Source: Paludibacterium sp. B53371
GTDB taxonomy: Bacteria; Pseudomonadota; Gammaproteobacteria; Burkholderiales; Chromobacteriaceae
Length of the DNA: 64,000 nucleotides
Direction: 5' to 3'
Assembly: GCF_018802765.1 (NCBI RefSeq)
Contig: NZ_CP069163.1
Location: 186,001 to 250,000, forward strand
The position numbers and the translations under genes are program-made. The notes beneath the pieces were generated by a model. That model saw only the letters and a program-made list of their open reading frames with translations. It had not been told where the DNA came from and searched no databases. Positions 26,035 to 35,954 of this stretch are shown in pieces. Numbering within the stretch: the stretch's first letter is position 1; the number at the start of each line of letters is the position of its first letter.

Positions 26035-28737
26035 ATGATTTCCTCGCTCCTCAAGAAAGTGTTCGGCAGCCGCAACGAACGGTTGCTGAAGCAATACCGC
26101 CAAGTGGTGGTTCGCATCAATGCCCTCGAAGAAGGCATGCGCTCGCTGTCCGATGAGGCGCTTGCAGGCAAGACCGCTGAATTCCGCCAGCGCCTGGCCG
26201 CCGGTGCCACGGTCGATGATCTGTTGCCGGAGGCGTTTGCCGTCTGCCGCGAAGCCTCGCGCCGGGTGCTGGGCATGCGCCATTTCGATGTGCAACTGAT
26301 CGGCGGCATGGTACTCAATGCCGGCAAGATCGCCGAAATGCGCACCGGTGAAGGCAAGACCCTGGTCGCCACCCTCCCTGTCTACCTGAATGCCCTGACC
26401 GGCAAGGGTGTGCACGTGGTAACGGTCAACGATTATCTGGCCAGCCGCGATGCCGGTACCATGGGCCGCCTGTACAACTTCCTCGGCCTGTCGGTCGGCG
26501 TGAACCTCAGCCAGATGGATCACTCGACCAAGCAGGCCGCCTACGCCGCCGACATTACCTACGGGACCAACAACGAATTCGGTTTCGATTACCTGCGCGA
26601 CAACATGGTCTTCAATCTGGGCGAGAAAGTTCAGCGCCCGCTGGCCTTCGCCGTGGTCGATGAAGTCGACTCGATCCTGATTGACGAGGCGCGTACCCCG
26701 CTGATTATCTCTGGTCCGGCGGAAGACAATCTTGATCTCTATACCCGGATGAATGCCATTCCCGGCAAGCTGCAGCGCCAGGAAAAGGAAGATGGCGAAG
26801 GCCACTACTGGGTGGACGAGAAGGGCCATTCGGTCATGCTGTCCGAGGCAGGTCACGAGCGCTGTGAACAGCTGCTGGCCGAAATGGGCATGCTGCGCGA
26901 GGGCGACAGCCTGTACTCCGCCACCAACATTTCGCTGATGCATCACCTGATGGCCGCGCTCAAGGCCCATTCGCTGTTCCTGCGTGACCAGCACTATGTG
27001 GTCCAGGATGGCGAAGTGGTGATCGTGGATGAATTTACCGGCCGTCTGATGCCGGGCCGCCGCTGGTCCGATGGCCTGCATCAGGCCGTGGAAGCCAAGG
27101 AAGGCGTCGAGATCAATCGCGAAAACCAGACGCTGGCCTCAATCACCTTCCAGAACTACTTCCGCCTCTATGGCAAGCTGTCCGGCATGACCGGTACCGC
27201 CGACACCGAAGCGTACGAATTCCAGGAGATTTACGGTCTGGAAACCGTGGTGATCCCGACCAACCGTCCGATGGTGCGCAAGGATGCGCAGGACAAGGTT
27301 TATCGTACCGCTGCCGAAAAATACCAGGCGATCATCGACGACATCGCCGATTGTCACAAGCGTGGCCAGCCGGTTCTGGTCGGTACCACTTCGATCGAGA
27401 ACTCGGAGTTGATCTCGTCGCTGCTGACCCGCGCCAAGCTGCCGCACAACGTGCTCAATGCCAAGGAGCACGCCCGCGAAGCCGACATTGTGGTTCAGGC
27501 CGGTCGTCCGGGCGTGGTGACCGTCGCGACCAATATGGCCGGTCGCGGTACCGACATCGTGCTGGGTGGCAACCCGGAAACCGATATCCAGGCGGTGCGC
27601 AATGATGAGAGTCTGAGCGAAGAGCAAAAGCAGCAGCGCATCGAAGCCCTGCGCAGCGAGTGGCAGGAACGCCATGATGCCGTGCTGGCCGCCGGTGGTC
27701 TGCATATCGTCGGCACCGAGCGCCATGAGTCGCGCCGGATCGACAACCAGCTGCGCGGCCGTTCCGGTCGTCAGGGCGACCCGGGTTCCTCGCGTTTCTA
27801 TCTGTCGCTGGAAGACCCGCTGCTGCGGATTTTTGCCTCCGATCGCGTCGCCGCGATCATGGAGCGGCTGAAAATGCCGGAAGGCGAGGCCATCGAGCAT
27901 CCGTGGGTCAGTCGTTCCATCGAGAACGCCCAGCGCAAGGTGGAAGGCCGCAACTTTGACGTGCGCAAGCAGCTGCTGGAATACGATGACGTTGCCAACG
28001 ATCAGCGCAAGGTGATCTATCAGCAGCGTAACGAGATTCTCGAAGACGAAGATGTCAGCGCCATCGTGACCAATATGCGCGAAGGCGTGCTGGGCGATCT
28101 GATCGACCTGCACATTCCGCCGGATTCAATGGACGAGCTGTGGGATCTGCCGGGGCTGGAGAAGGTGCTGGAAGCCGAGTACCAGTTGCATGCGCCGGTC
28201 AGCGAATGGCTGCAGCAGGAAGCCACGCTGGATATTCCCGATATCCGCGAACGCATCCTCAAGCTGGCCGAAGAGAGCTACGCCGCCAAGGTGGCCCTGG
28301 TCGGTGACGAGGGCATGCGCAAGTTCGAACATTCGATCGTGTTGCAGATGCTGGATTCTCACTGGCGCGAACACCTGTCGGCGATGGAGCATCTGCGTCA
28401 GGGGATTCATCTTCGTGGCTATGCACAGAAGAATCCGAAGCAGGAATACAAGCGCGAAGCCTTCGAGCTGTTTGCCGATATGCTGGAGCGCATCAAGCGC
28501 AGCGTGGTCGGTGTGCTGATGACGGTACAGATCCGCAGCCGCGAGGAAGTCGAGGCGCTGGAAGCACAGGAAGCACGAGAAACCTCGATGCACCATGACA
28601 CCCCGGGGTCCGGCTTCTCAGATGAAGCGCTGAGTCCGGAGGCTCTGGCCGAGCGTGGTCTGCGCATCAGTCGCAATGATCCGTGCCCGTGCGGCAGCGG
28701 CAAGAAGTACAAGCAGTGCCACGGCCGTCTGGCCTGA
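26035..28737 (+). CDS. secA: Protein translocase ATPase SecA
   Basis: The motor that drives preproteins through SecYEG. The 900-residue protein has all marks: N-terminal [15 protein letters not shown], Walker [15 protein letters not shown] near residue 105, the [15 protein letters not shown] Walker B region near 210, [13 protein letters not shown], the preprotein cross-linking and helical scaffold regions, and a C-terminal zinc motif [14 protein letters not shown] that binds SecB and phospholipids. No strong ribosome site is visible before the ATG. SecM is absent; a long AT-richer leader separates it from divergent dciA. It is followed by a good terminator. Confidence 0.97.
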   Translation: MISSLLKKVFGSRNERLLKQYRQVVVRINALEEGMRSLSDEALAGKTAEFRQRLAAGATVDDLLPEAFAVCREASRRVLGMRHFDVQLIGGMVLNAGKIAEMRTGEGKTLVATLPVYLNALTGKGVHVVTVNDYLASRDAGTMGRLYNFLGLSVGVNLSQMDHSTKQAAYAADITYGTNNEFGFDYLRDNMVFNLGEKVQRPLAFAVVDEVDSILIDEARTPLIISGPAEDNLDLYTRMNAIPGKLQRQEKEDGEGHYWVDEKGHSVMLSEAGHERCEQLLAEMGMLREGDSLYSATNISLMHHLMAALKAHSLFLRDQHYVVQDGEVVIVDEFTGRLMPGRRWSDGLHQAVEAKEGVEINRENQTLASITFQNYFRLYGKLSGMTGTADTEAYEFQEIYGLETVVIPTNRPMVRKDAQDKVYRTAAEKYQAIIDDIADCHKRGQPVLVGTTSIENSELISSLLTRAKLPHNVLNAKEHAREADIVVQAGRPGVVTVATNMAGRGTDIVLGGNPETDIQAVRNDESLSEEQKQQRIEALRSEWQERHDAVLAAGGLHIVGTERHESRRIDNQLRGRSGRQGDPGSSRFYLSLEDPLLRIFASDRVAAIMERLKMPEGEAIEHPWVSRSIENAQRKVEGRNFDVRKQLLEYDDVANDQRKVIYQQRNEILEDEDVSAIVTNMREGVLGDLIDLHIPPDSMDELWDLPGLEKVLEAEYQLHAPVSEWLQQEATLDIPDIRERILKLAEESYAAKVALVGDEGMRKFEHSIVLQMLDSHWREHLSAMEHLRQGIHLRGYAQKNPKQEYKREAFELFADMLERIKRSVVGVLMTVQIRSREEVEALEAQEARETSMHHDTPGSGFSDEALSPEALAERGLRISRNDPCPCGSGKKYKQCHGRLA

Positions 28738-28761
28738 CCGCTTCGGTCCCGGTAACGAATG

Positions 28762-28790
28762 AACGCCACGCCTTGCGCGTGGCGTTTTTC
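28762..28790 (+). terminator. Terminator after secA
   Basis: A perfect 10-bp stem AACGCCACGC (28762-28771) / GCGTGGCGTT (28777-28786) with a 5-base loop and a short T-run. Confidence 0.85.
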
Positions 28791-28924
28791 ATTTCGAGCC
28801 TTGGTTTCTGTCGGCGCTTGGAACGCATGTCGGCAGGGTTTGTCACGGTCGCGTCGGAAAGCAGGTAGTCCGCCATGCCCCCGTCTGGTAGGCTTACAGC
28901 AAATCACGACTGCCATAGCCCAAC

Positions 28925-29518
28925 ATGACTGCAAACGAAACCCTGTATCTGGCGTCCGGAAGTCCGCGTCGCCGCGAGTTGTTGACCCAGCTCGGCCTGC
29001 ATTTCGAACGGATCCATGCCGATATCGATGAATCGGTGCTCCCCGGCGAAGACGCCCGGGTCTATGCCGAGCGCCTGGCGCGCGCCAAGGCCGATGCCGG
29101 CTGGTCGGTGGTGCAAAGCTGCGCTCTGCCGGAGCGAGCCTTGTTGTCAGCCGATACGACGGTGGTGCAGGACGGGGTCATTTTCGGCAAGCCACTGGAT
29201 GCCGAAGATGCCCGGCGCATGTTGCAGGCATTTTCCGGTCGCACCCATCAGGTGATTACCGCGGTGGCCGTACGCCTGGGGGAGCGGGTGGAGCAGGTGA
29301 CCTCGATCACCGACGTGACCTTCCGACCGCTGAGCGAGGCCGATATCCAGCGCTATCTGGACAGTGGCGAAGCCTTCGACAAGGCCGGCGCCTATGGCAT
29401 TCAGGGCAAAGCCTCGGTGTTTGTCGAACGCATCAACGGCAGCTTCACCGGTGTCGTCGGTTTGCCGCTGTTTGAAACCGCGGCACTGTTGTCGCGCTTC
29501 GGCTACGTCTTTCCTTGA
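28925..29518 (+). CDS. maf: Maf-family nucleoside triphosphate pyrophosphatase
   Basis: House-cleaning enzyme hydrolysing non-canonical or pyrimidine NTPs (dTTP/UTP in the YhdE subgroup). The 197-residue protein has the Maf start LYLASGSPRRRELLTQLG, the ADTTVV strand with the catalytic Asp, GKPLDAEDA, the SGRTHQVITAV segment and AYGIQGKASVFVERINGS near the end, which matches the YhdE type. It directly abuts rng, as in E. coli where maf (yhdE) precedes rng. Confidence 0.92.
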   Translation: MTANETLYLASGSPRRRELLTQLGLHFERIHADIDESVLPGEDARVYAERLARAKADAGWSVVQSCALPERALLSADTTVVQDGVIFGKPLDAEDARRMLQAFSGRTHQVITAVAVRLGERVEQVTSITDVTFRPLSEADIQRYLDSGEAFDKAGAYGIQGKASVFVERINGSFTGVVGLPLFETAALLSRFGYVFP

Positions 29519-29526
29519 GGGGGCGC

Positions 29527-31023
29527 ATGATGCATCAAACCATTCCCCTGCCGCGCGATGTTCCGCGCCACAAGGAACAGATTCTGGTCAACATCACCCC
29601 GCAGGAGACCCGTGTAGCGGTGCTGGAAGATGCCATCGTGCAGGAGCTGCACATCGAGCGTTCGGCCAGCCGCGGGATCGTCGGCAATATTTATCTGGGC
29701 CAGGTCAAGCGCGTACTGCCGGGCATGCAGTCGGCCTTTATCGAGATCGGCCTGGAAAGAGCGGCCTTCCTGCATATCGCCGACGTGCTGGAACAGCGCC
29801 AGCATCCGACCGAGCCACAGCGCATTGAGAAGATGCTGTTCGAGGGGCAGACGGTACTGGTGCAGGTCATCAAGGATCCGATCGGCACCAAGGGCGCGCG
29901 CCTGAGTACCCAGATCAGCCTGGCCGGGCGCTTCCTGGTGCATTTGCCTCAGGAAACCCATATCGGCATTTCGCAGAAAATCGAAAACGAAGAGGAGCGT
30001 CATTCGCTCAAGTCGCGGCTGGAGAAGCTGCTGCCGCCCGACATGCCGCATGGCTTCATCATCCGCACCAGTGCCGAGACCGCCAGCGATGAGGCATTGG
30101 CCGCCGACGTCGGCTACCTGTCCAAGCTGTGGACCGACATCCGCTACAAGTCGAAGAATCTGCCGGCGCAATCCCTGCTGTATGAAGATCTGCCGCTGTC
30201 CTTGCGTGTGCTGCGCGACATGGTCAGTGAATCGACCGAGCAGGTGATCGTCGACTCGACGGAAAACTATAGCCGCATGACCGAGTTTGCCGAGCAGTAT
30301 GTGACGCTGGCGGTGGACAAGATTCAGCGCTACAGCGGTGAACGGCCGCTGTTCGAGTTGCACGGGATTGAAGCCGAGATCGACAAGGCGCTGGCGCGTC
30401 GGGTTAACCTCAAGTTCGGTGGTTATCTGATCATCGACCAGACCGAGGCGATGACCACCATCGACGTGAATACCGGCGGCTTTGTCGGCAACCGCAACTT
30501 CGACGAAACCATCTTCAAGACCAATCTGGAAGCGACCCAGGCACTGGCACGCCAGTTACGGCTGCGCAATCTGGGCGGCATCATCATTGTCGATTTCATC
30601 GACATGGAGAACGAAGAACACCGCAATTCGGTGCTCAACGAGCTGGCGCGCTCACTGGCGCGCGACCGCACCCGGGTGACCCTCAACGGCTTTACCAGCC
30701 TCGGACTGGTGGAGATTACCCGCAAGCGCACGCGTGAAAGCCTGGCTCATGTCTTGTGCGAGACCTGCCCGCAGTGTCAGGGCCGTGGCGAGGTCAAGAC
30801 CGCCCAGACCGTCTGCTACGAGATTCAGCGTGAGATTGTGCGCGAGGCGCGGCAGTTCGAGGCGCGCGGCTTCCGCATCCTGGCTGCGCAGCCGGTGATC
30901 GATATGTTCCTGGATGAGGAGTCGCAGAGTCTGGCCATGCTGGTGGACTTCATCGGCAAGCCGGTGTCGCTGTCGGTGGAGAGCTCCTATACCCAGGAAC
31001 AGTTTGACGTAGTGTTGTTGTAA
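29527..31023 (+). CDS. rng: Ribonuclease G
   Basis: Endoribonuclease for 16S rRNA 5' maturation and mRNA decay. The 498-residue protein has the S1 domain (about 25-115, with GIVGNIYLGQVKRVLPG), the RNase E/G catalytic core with metal aspartates in TIDVNTGGFVG and IIIVDFIDM, and the zinc-link cysteines in LCETCPQCQG. It lacks the long C-terminal scaffold of RNase E, so RNase G is the call. Two consecutive ATGs (29527, 29530) follow GAGGGGG; a TTG at 29515 overlapping the maf stop is less likely. Confidence 0.93.
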   Translation: MMHQTIPLPRDVPRHKEQILVNITPQETRVAVLEDAIVQELHIERSASRGIVGNIYLGQVKRVLPGMQSAFIEIGLERAAFLHIADVLEQRQHPTEPQRIEKMLFEGQTVLVQVIKDPIGTKGARLSTQISLAGRFLVHLPQETHIGISQKIENEEERHSLKSRLEKLLPPDMPHGFIIRTSAETASDEALAADVGYLSKLWTDIRYKSKNLPAQSLLYEDLPLSLRVLRDMVSESTEQVIVDSTENYSRMTEFAEQYVTLAVDKIQRYSGERPLFELHGIEAEIDKALARRVNLKFGGYLIIDQTEAMTTIDVNTGGFVGNRNFDETIFKTNLEATQALARQLRLRNLGGIIIVDFIDMENEEHRNSVLNELARSLARDRTRVTLNGFTSLGLVEITRKRTRESLAHVLCETCPQCQGRGEVKTAQTVCYEIQREIVREARQFEARGFRILAAQPVIDMFLDEESQSLAMLVDFIGKPVSLSVESSYTQEQFDVVLL

Positions 31024-31066
31024 CCCGCGGTCGGGGTCTGCCCGGCCGCAGCAAGAAAGAAAACAG

Positions 31067-31849
31067 ATGTCCGATATGCCTGAAGATCCCTTGTGGTCGG
31101 CGATTCTGCTCGAGGCCCAGGCCGCGGCCGAAGCCGAGCCCCTGCTGGCCAGTTTCCTGCACATGACGGTGCTGCGGCACCGCTCGCTAGAAGACGTGCT
31201 GGCGTTTCACCTCTCCAGCAAACTGGCCAGTCCGGTGATGGATGCCCGTGCCCTGATGGAGTTGTTCCGCGAGGCGTTTGATGCCGATGGCCGCATCATC
31301 GACAGCGTGCGCGCCGATATCGAGGCGTGTTACCAGCGCGATCCGGCTTGTGACGGTTATGCTACCCCCCTGCTGTATTTCAAGGGGTTTCATGCCATCC
31401 AGAGCCAGCGCATCACCCACTGGTTGTGGCTGAACGGACGTCAGCCACTGGCGCTGTTCCTGCAAAACCGCATTTCCGAGGTGACCGGTGCCGATATTCA
31501 TCCCGCCGCCCGGCTAGGTCGCGGCATCTTGCTGGATCACGGCACCGGCGTGGTCGTCGGTGAAACGGCCGTGATCGGCAACAATGTCTCGATCCTGCAT
31601 GGTGTCACCCTGGGCGGTTCCGGCAAGGAGCGCGGCGATCGCCATCCGAAGATCGGTGACGGTGTGATGCTCGGTGCCGGTGCGGCCGTCCTGGGCAACA
31701 TCCATGTCGGCGAGTGCGCCAAGGTGGGCGCCGGCAGCGTGGTGCTGGACGAGGTCCCGCCACACTGTACCGTGGCCGGCGTGCCGGCCCGCATCGTCAG
31801 CCAGGGCACAGGCGGTACCCCCGCACTGGAGATGGATCAGCGCGTCTGA
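31067..31849 (+). CDS. cysE: Serine O-acetyltransferase
   Basis: Makes O-acetylserine from serine and acetyl-CoA for cysteine synthesis. The 260-residue protein has an N-terminal helical domain (SDMPEDPLWSAILLEAQAAA) and a C-terminal left-handed beta helix. The helix carries GRGILLDHGTGVVVGETAVIG, the catalytic VSILHGVTLGGSGKERGDRHP region, and a flexible tail. Length is like E. coli CysE, so feedback control by cysteine is plausible. A weak AAGAAAG precedes the ATG. It is 43 bases after rng and 67 before uvrD. Confidence 0.94.
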   Translation: MSDMPEDPLWSAILLEAQAAAEAEPLLASFLHMTVLRHRSLEDVLAFHLSSKLASPVMDARALMELFREAFDADGRIIDSVRADIEACYQRDPACDGYATPLLYFKGFHAIQSQRITHWLWLNGRQPLALFLQNRISEVTGADIHPAARLGRGILLDHGTGVVVGETAVIGNNVSILHGVTLGGSGKERGDRHPKIGDGVMLGAGAAVLGNIHVGECAKVGAGSVVLDEVPPHCTVAGVPARIVSQGTGGTPALEMDQRV

Positions 31850-31916
31850 CGCGTCTCTGCCGGACACGGTTTTCCGACGCTGGCTGGTGTAAAATCCGGC
31901 TTTTACCGCTTGCGAG

Positions 31917-34067
31917 ATGCACATGAGTTCAGATTTGCTGGCCGGCCTCAATCCGGAACAACTGCGTGCCGTGACCTGGCCGGCGCAAAGCGCCCTGGTC
32001 CTGGCCGGTGCCGGCAGTGGCAAGACCCGTGTGCTGACCACCCGTATCGCCTGGCTGATCCAGACCGGGCAGATCAGCCCGGCCGGGGTGCTGGCCGTGA
32101 CCTTTACCAACAAGGCGGCGCGCGAGATGCAGGCCCGGCTGTCCGCGATGATTCCGGTCAATGTGCGTACCATGTGGATCGGCACCTTTCACGGCCTGTG
32201 CAATCGCCTGCTGCGGCTGCATTACCGTGATGCCGGTCTGCCGCAGACCTTCCAGATCCTGGATACCCAGGATCAGCTGGCGGCCATCAAGCGCCTGCTG
32301 AAAAGCCTCGAGTTGTCCGACGAGAAATTCCCGCCGCGCAGCGTGCAGCACTTCATCAACGGCAACAAGGAAGCCGGCCAGCGCCCGGATCGCCTGACTG
32401 CCCATGACTACTACGGCCAGAAGCTGATCGAGCTGTACGCGGCCTATGATGCCCAGTGCCGGCGCGAAGGTGTGGTCGATTTTGCCGAACTGCTGCTGCG
32501 CAGCTACGAATTGCTGTCGGCCAATCAGGCCCTGTGCGAGCACTACCGCAGCCGCTTCCGCTTTTTGCTGGTCGACGAGTTTCAGGATACCAACCGCCTG
32601 CAGTACGCCTGGCTGCGCCTGCTGGCCGGTACGGACAATGCCTTGTTCGCCGTCGGTGACGACGATCAGTCGATCTACGCCTTCCGCGGGGCGGAAGTCG
32701 GCAATATGCGCGCACTGCTGCGCGATTACGGCATCGGCGACGCCATCCGGCTGGAACAGAACTATCGCTCGGCAGGCACCATCCTCAAGGCCGCCAATGC
32801 CCTGATCGAGAACAATGACGGTCGTCTGGGCAAAAACCTGTGGACCGAGGCGGGGGACGGTGAAGAAATCCGCTTTTACGAGGCCTGGTCGGATGGGGAT
32901 GAGGCGGAGTTCATTGTCGATGAGGCCCGCGCCCTCAAGCGCGAAGGGCTGAACCTGTCCGACATCGCCGTGCTGTATCGCTCCAATGCCCAGTCGCGGG
33001 CGCTGGAGCATGCGCTGGTCAATGGTCGCATCCCCTATCGCATCTATGGCGGCCTGCGCTTCTTCGAACGCCAGGAAATCAAGCATGCGCTGGCTTATCT
33101 GCGCCTGCTGGCCAATCCGGAGGACGACAATGCCTTGCTGCGGGTGATCAACCTGCCGGCACGCGGCATCGGTGCCCGGACCATCGAGAATCTGCAGGCG
33201 GCCAGCGTCGCGGGCGGCATGTCGCTCTGGCAGGCGGCCTGCGCCGCCGGCGGGGGACGCAGCGCGGCCAGTCTGGCCAGGTTTGTCTTGCTGATGGATG
33301 CCATGCGCGAGCGTGCCGAGGGCTTGACGCTGGCCGAGACGGTCAGCCTGGCCATTGATGACTCCGGCCTGCGCGCCATGTACGAACAGGACAAGAAGGA
33401 CGGTGAGGAGCGACTGGCCAACCTGGACGAACTGGTCAATGCTGCCGCGGCATTCGTGGCCGATGAACCTTCGCTGGCCCTGATCGAGTTCCTCACCTCG
33501 GCGGCTCTGGAGGCTGGCGATCACCAGGCCGAAGCCGGTGAGGATGCGCTGCAATTGATGACGGTGCACGCGGCCAAGGGCCTGGAGTTCGACGCCGTGT
33601 TTGTTTCCGGTCTGGAAGAGGGGCTTTTCCCGCATGAAAACAGCCTGAATGACAGTAAAGGGCTGGAAGAAGAGCGACGGCTGATGTACGTTGCAGTGAC
33701 ACGGGCTCGCAAGCGTCTATATCTGACTTGTGCCCAGGCGCGCATGTTGCACGGCCAGAGCCGTTATCCGATCCGGTCGCGCTTTGTCGACGAAGTCCCC
33801 GCCGGACTGGTCAAGGTGCTGTCCGGACAGCAGGCGGCGGTGGCGCCGCAAGCCCCGGCGGCATGGCAGCGGGCACCACAGGGCCGCAGTAGTGCGGCGA
33901 CCGATCATGGTTATCGCATTGGTCAGTCGGTGAGCCATGCCAAGTTTGGTCTGGGGGTGGTGGTCAATGCCGAGGGCGCCGGCAGTGATGTGCGCCTGCA
34001 AATCAATTTTGCCGAACACGGCATGAAATGGCTGGATCTGCGCTACGCCAAGCTGCAGCCAGCCTGA
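31917..34067 (+). CDS. uvrD: DNA helicase II (UvrD)
   Basis: SF1A 3'-5' helicase used in nucleotide-excision and mismatch repair. The 716-residue protein has motif I AGAGSGKT near residue 30, Ia TFTNKAAREM, II VDEFQDTN, III GDDDQSIYAFRGA, IV LEQNYRS, V MTVHAAKGLEFD and VI YVAVTRAR. The C-terminal domain GYRIGQSVSHAKFGLGVV is the UvrD-type tail, favouring UvrD over Rep. A second in-frame ATG at 31923 could also serve; neither has a strong ribosome site. No SOS-like operator was found just upstream. It probably reads on into the response-regulator gene 25 bases downstream. Confidence 0.94.
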   Translation: MHMSSDLLAGLNPEQLRAVTWPAQSALVLAGAGSGKTRVLTTRIAWLIQTGQISPAGVLAVTFTNKAAREMQARLSAMIPVNVRTMWIGTFHGLCNRLLRLHYRDAGLPQTFQILDTQDQLAAIKRLLKSLELSDEKFPPRSVQHFINGNKEAGQRPDRLTAHDYYGQKLIELYAAYDAQCRREGVVDFAELLLRSYELLSANQALCEHYRSRFRFLLVDEFQDTNRLQYAWLRLLAGTDNALFAVGDDDQSIYAFRGAEVGNMRALLRDYGIGDAIRLEQNYRSAGTILKAANALIENNDGRLGKNLWTEAGDGEEIRFYEAWSDGDEAEFIVDEARALKREGLNLSDIAVLYRSNAQSRALEHALVNGRIPYRIYGGLRFFERQEIKHALAYLRLLANPEDDNALLRVINLPARGIGARTIENLQAASVAGGMSLWQAACAAGGGRSAASLARFVLLMDAMRERAEGLTLAETVSLAIDDSGLRAMYEQDKKDGEERLANLDELVNAAAAFVADEPSLALIEFLTSAALEAGDHQAEAGEDALQLMTVHAAKGLEFDAVFVSGLEEGLFPHENSLNDSKGLEEERRLMYVAVTRARKRLYLTCAQARMLHGQSRYPIRSRFVDEVPAGLVKVLSGQQAAVAPQAPAAWQRAPQGRSSAATDHGYRIGQSVSHAKFGLGVVVNAEGAGSDVRLQINFAEHGMKWLDLRYAKLQPA

Positions 34068-34092
34068 AGGCGGATGGAGCGATCAGGCAACC

Positions 34093-35814
34093 ATGGGTGA
34101 CAAGCCGAAAGCCGGCAAGCCGGCAATCCAGTCTGCCGCGCTCGGCTTGGGCGCGGAACCCGGGCATCGCGAGGAAGAGTACCGCAACAGCTTCAGTGGA
34201 AGGCTGTTTCTGGTCGTCGACAGCGTGCCGGAGATGCAGCGCGCCATGGGTATGACTCTGTCATCATTCGGGGCGGAGAAGGTCGAGTACGCCAACCGCG
34301 CCAGTGATGCGCTGTCCAAGATGGGGCGCTACGACTTCGATGTCGTGCTGTGTGACTATGACCTGGGCAATGGCTACGACGGCTTGTACCTGTTCGAAGA
34401 GGTCAAGGAACGCAATCTGATCAAGCAGTCCTGCGTGTTCATGATCGTGACCGGCGAGCGCCGTTCGCAACGCGTGATTTCTGCTGCCGAACTGGCCCCC
34501 GACGATTATCTGCTCAAGCCCTTCTCCGGGGAGATGCTGTCCCAGCGATTGTCGAAGGCCATGCGCAAGCGCACGGCCTTCCGCCCCATCGACGAAGCCA
34601 TCCTGCGCAACGAGTATCTGGTCGCCATCGAAATCTGCAGCCGCAAGATCGCCGAGCGCGGAGAGTTCACGCTCGACTTCATGAAGATCAAGGGTTCGCT
34701 GTCGCTGCGTATCGGCGATTACGATACGGCGCGCAGCCTGTATATGGATGTGCTGCGCATGAAGGATGTGCCCTGGGCCAAGCTCGGTCTGGCCAAGGCG
34801 CTGACCGGCCTGAAGGCGCATGGCGAGGCCCGCATGCTGTTCGAGGAAGTACTGGCAGACAATGATCGCATCATGGAAGCCTACGATTGGCTGGCGCGCC
34901 TGCACCGGGACAGTGGCGAACTGGAGAAGGCTCAGGCCATCCTGCAGACCGCTACCGCCCTGTCGCCGGTGGTGATCCGGCGTCAGAAGCAGCTGGCCGA
35001 AGTGGCCTTCATGAACAATGACCTGGCCGTGGCGGAAGTGGCCTGCACCGAAACGCTGGAGATTGCCAAGTACACCTGGCATCGCAGCCCGAACCACTAT
35101 GCCATGCTGGCGCGCGTGCAACTGGCTCAGGGGGAAACCGGTAACGCCAGTCGCACCCTGGGGCGGTTGCGGCGCGATTTCCGCTACAACCAGACCGGCG
35201 AATGGATGGCCGATGTCATCGACAGCCAGGTGCAGATTCACAGCGGCAATGGCATGCGCGCCGAGCAATTGCTGAAAGAGGCCGAAGCGCGCTTCGAGCA
35301 AATGGCGGATGGTCTGGATGCCGAGGCGCAGATGGAGTTCGCCCGCGCCTGCTACGCCCAGCACCGGACCCAGCTCGGCGATCAGGTGATGCGTGATCTG
35401 GTGCGCAATCACCATGATGACGAGTCCATGCTTAACCGGCTTGGCGTGCTGTTTGACGAGGTCGGGCGCGGAGAAGTGGGCCGCCGCCTGATTGCCGAGA
35501 ATGTGCAGGGCGTGGTCGACATGAACAACCTGGCGGTGCGCGATGCTCAGAGTGGCGCTTATGATGCCGCCATTGAGCGCTTCGCCCGCGCTTTGACCGA
35601 AATGCCCAACAATATCCAGATCATGCTCAATCTGGTCAATGCCACCATGGCCTATGTGCATCGCCATGGCTGGCATGAAAGCTATATGCGACGCGCCAGC
35701 GAGCTGTTGATGAAGGTGAGGGACGTGGCGCCGACCAACAACAAATTCCAGAAACAGATGCAATCCTGGCGTCTTCTGACCGAAAAGCTGGGAAAACCGC
35801 ACTGGGGCCTGTAG
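34093..35814 (+). CDS. Response regulator with C-terminal tetratricopeptide repeats
   Basis: A 573-residue protein: a receiver domain at about 37-160 with the phospho-acceptor region VLCDYDLGNGYDGL and the conserved Lys in DDYLLKPFSGE, then a long helical region of TPR-like units (YDTARSLYMDVLRM, GEARMLFEEVLA, GELEKAQAILQTAT and others) to the C-terminus. It has no DNA-binding or enzymatic output domain, so the output is likely protein-protein contact. No histidine kinase is adjacent. A diguanylate cyclase gene follows 140 bases downstream on the same strand, and a functional link is possible but unproven. Confidence 0.85.
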   Translation: MGDKPKAGKPAIQSAALGLGAEPGHREEEYRNSFSGRLFLVVDSVPEMQRAMGMTLSSFGAEKVEYANRASDALSKMGRYDFDVVLCDYDLGNGYDGLYLFEEVKERNLIKQSCVFMIVTGERRSQRVISAAELAPDDYLLKPFSGEMLSQRLSKAMRKRTAFRPIDEAILRNEYLVAIEICSRKIAERGEFTLDFMKIKGSLSLRIGDYDTARSLYMDVLRMKDVPWAKLGLAKALTGLKAHGEARMLFEEVLADNDRIMEAYDWLARLHRDSGELEKAQAILQTATALSPVVIRRQKQLAEVAFMNNDLAVAEVACTETLEIAKYTWHRSPNHYAMLARVQLAQGETGNASRTLGRLRRDFRYNQTGEWMADVIDSQVQIHSGNGMRAEQLLKEAEARFEQMADGLDAEAQMEFARACYAQHRTQLGDQVMRDLVRNHHDDESMLNRLGVLFDEVGRGEVGRRLIAENVQGVVDMNNLAVRDAQSGAYDAAIERFARALTEMPNNIQIMLNLVNATMAYVHRHGWHESYMRRASELLMKVRDVAPTNNKFQKQMQSWRLLTEKLGKPHWGL

Positions 35815-35954
35815 GTTTTGTCCGGTCTGCGCATCTTGCTGTTTTGTTGCCTTCCCGCTGTTGTTTTGGCCGGTTTTCGCCGTCTAAATAGGCTGATAAT
35901 CTAATCAGTTTCAATTACAATATTCTGTTATTCCACAAGAAATATGGCAAAGCC

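Noticed and set aside
31850-31922. SOS box upstream of uvrD
   Set aside because: No CTG-N10-CAG-type LexA operator with acceptable symmetry was seen in the gap.
35870-35890. GCCGTCTAAA similar to the Neisseria DNA uptake sequence
   Set aside because: It has a mismatch, is single, and the exact 10-mer was not noticed as an inverted repeat in any terminator here.
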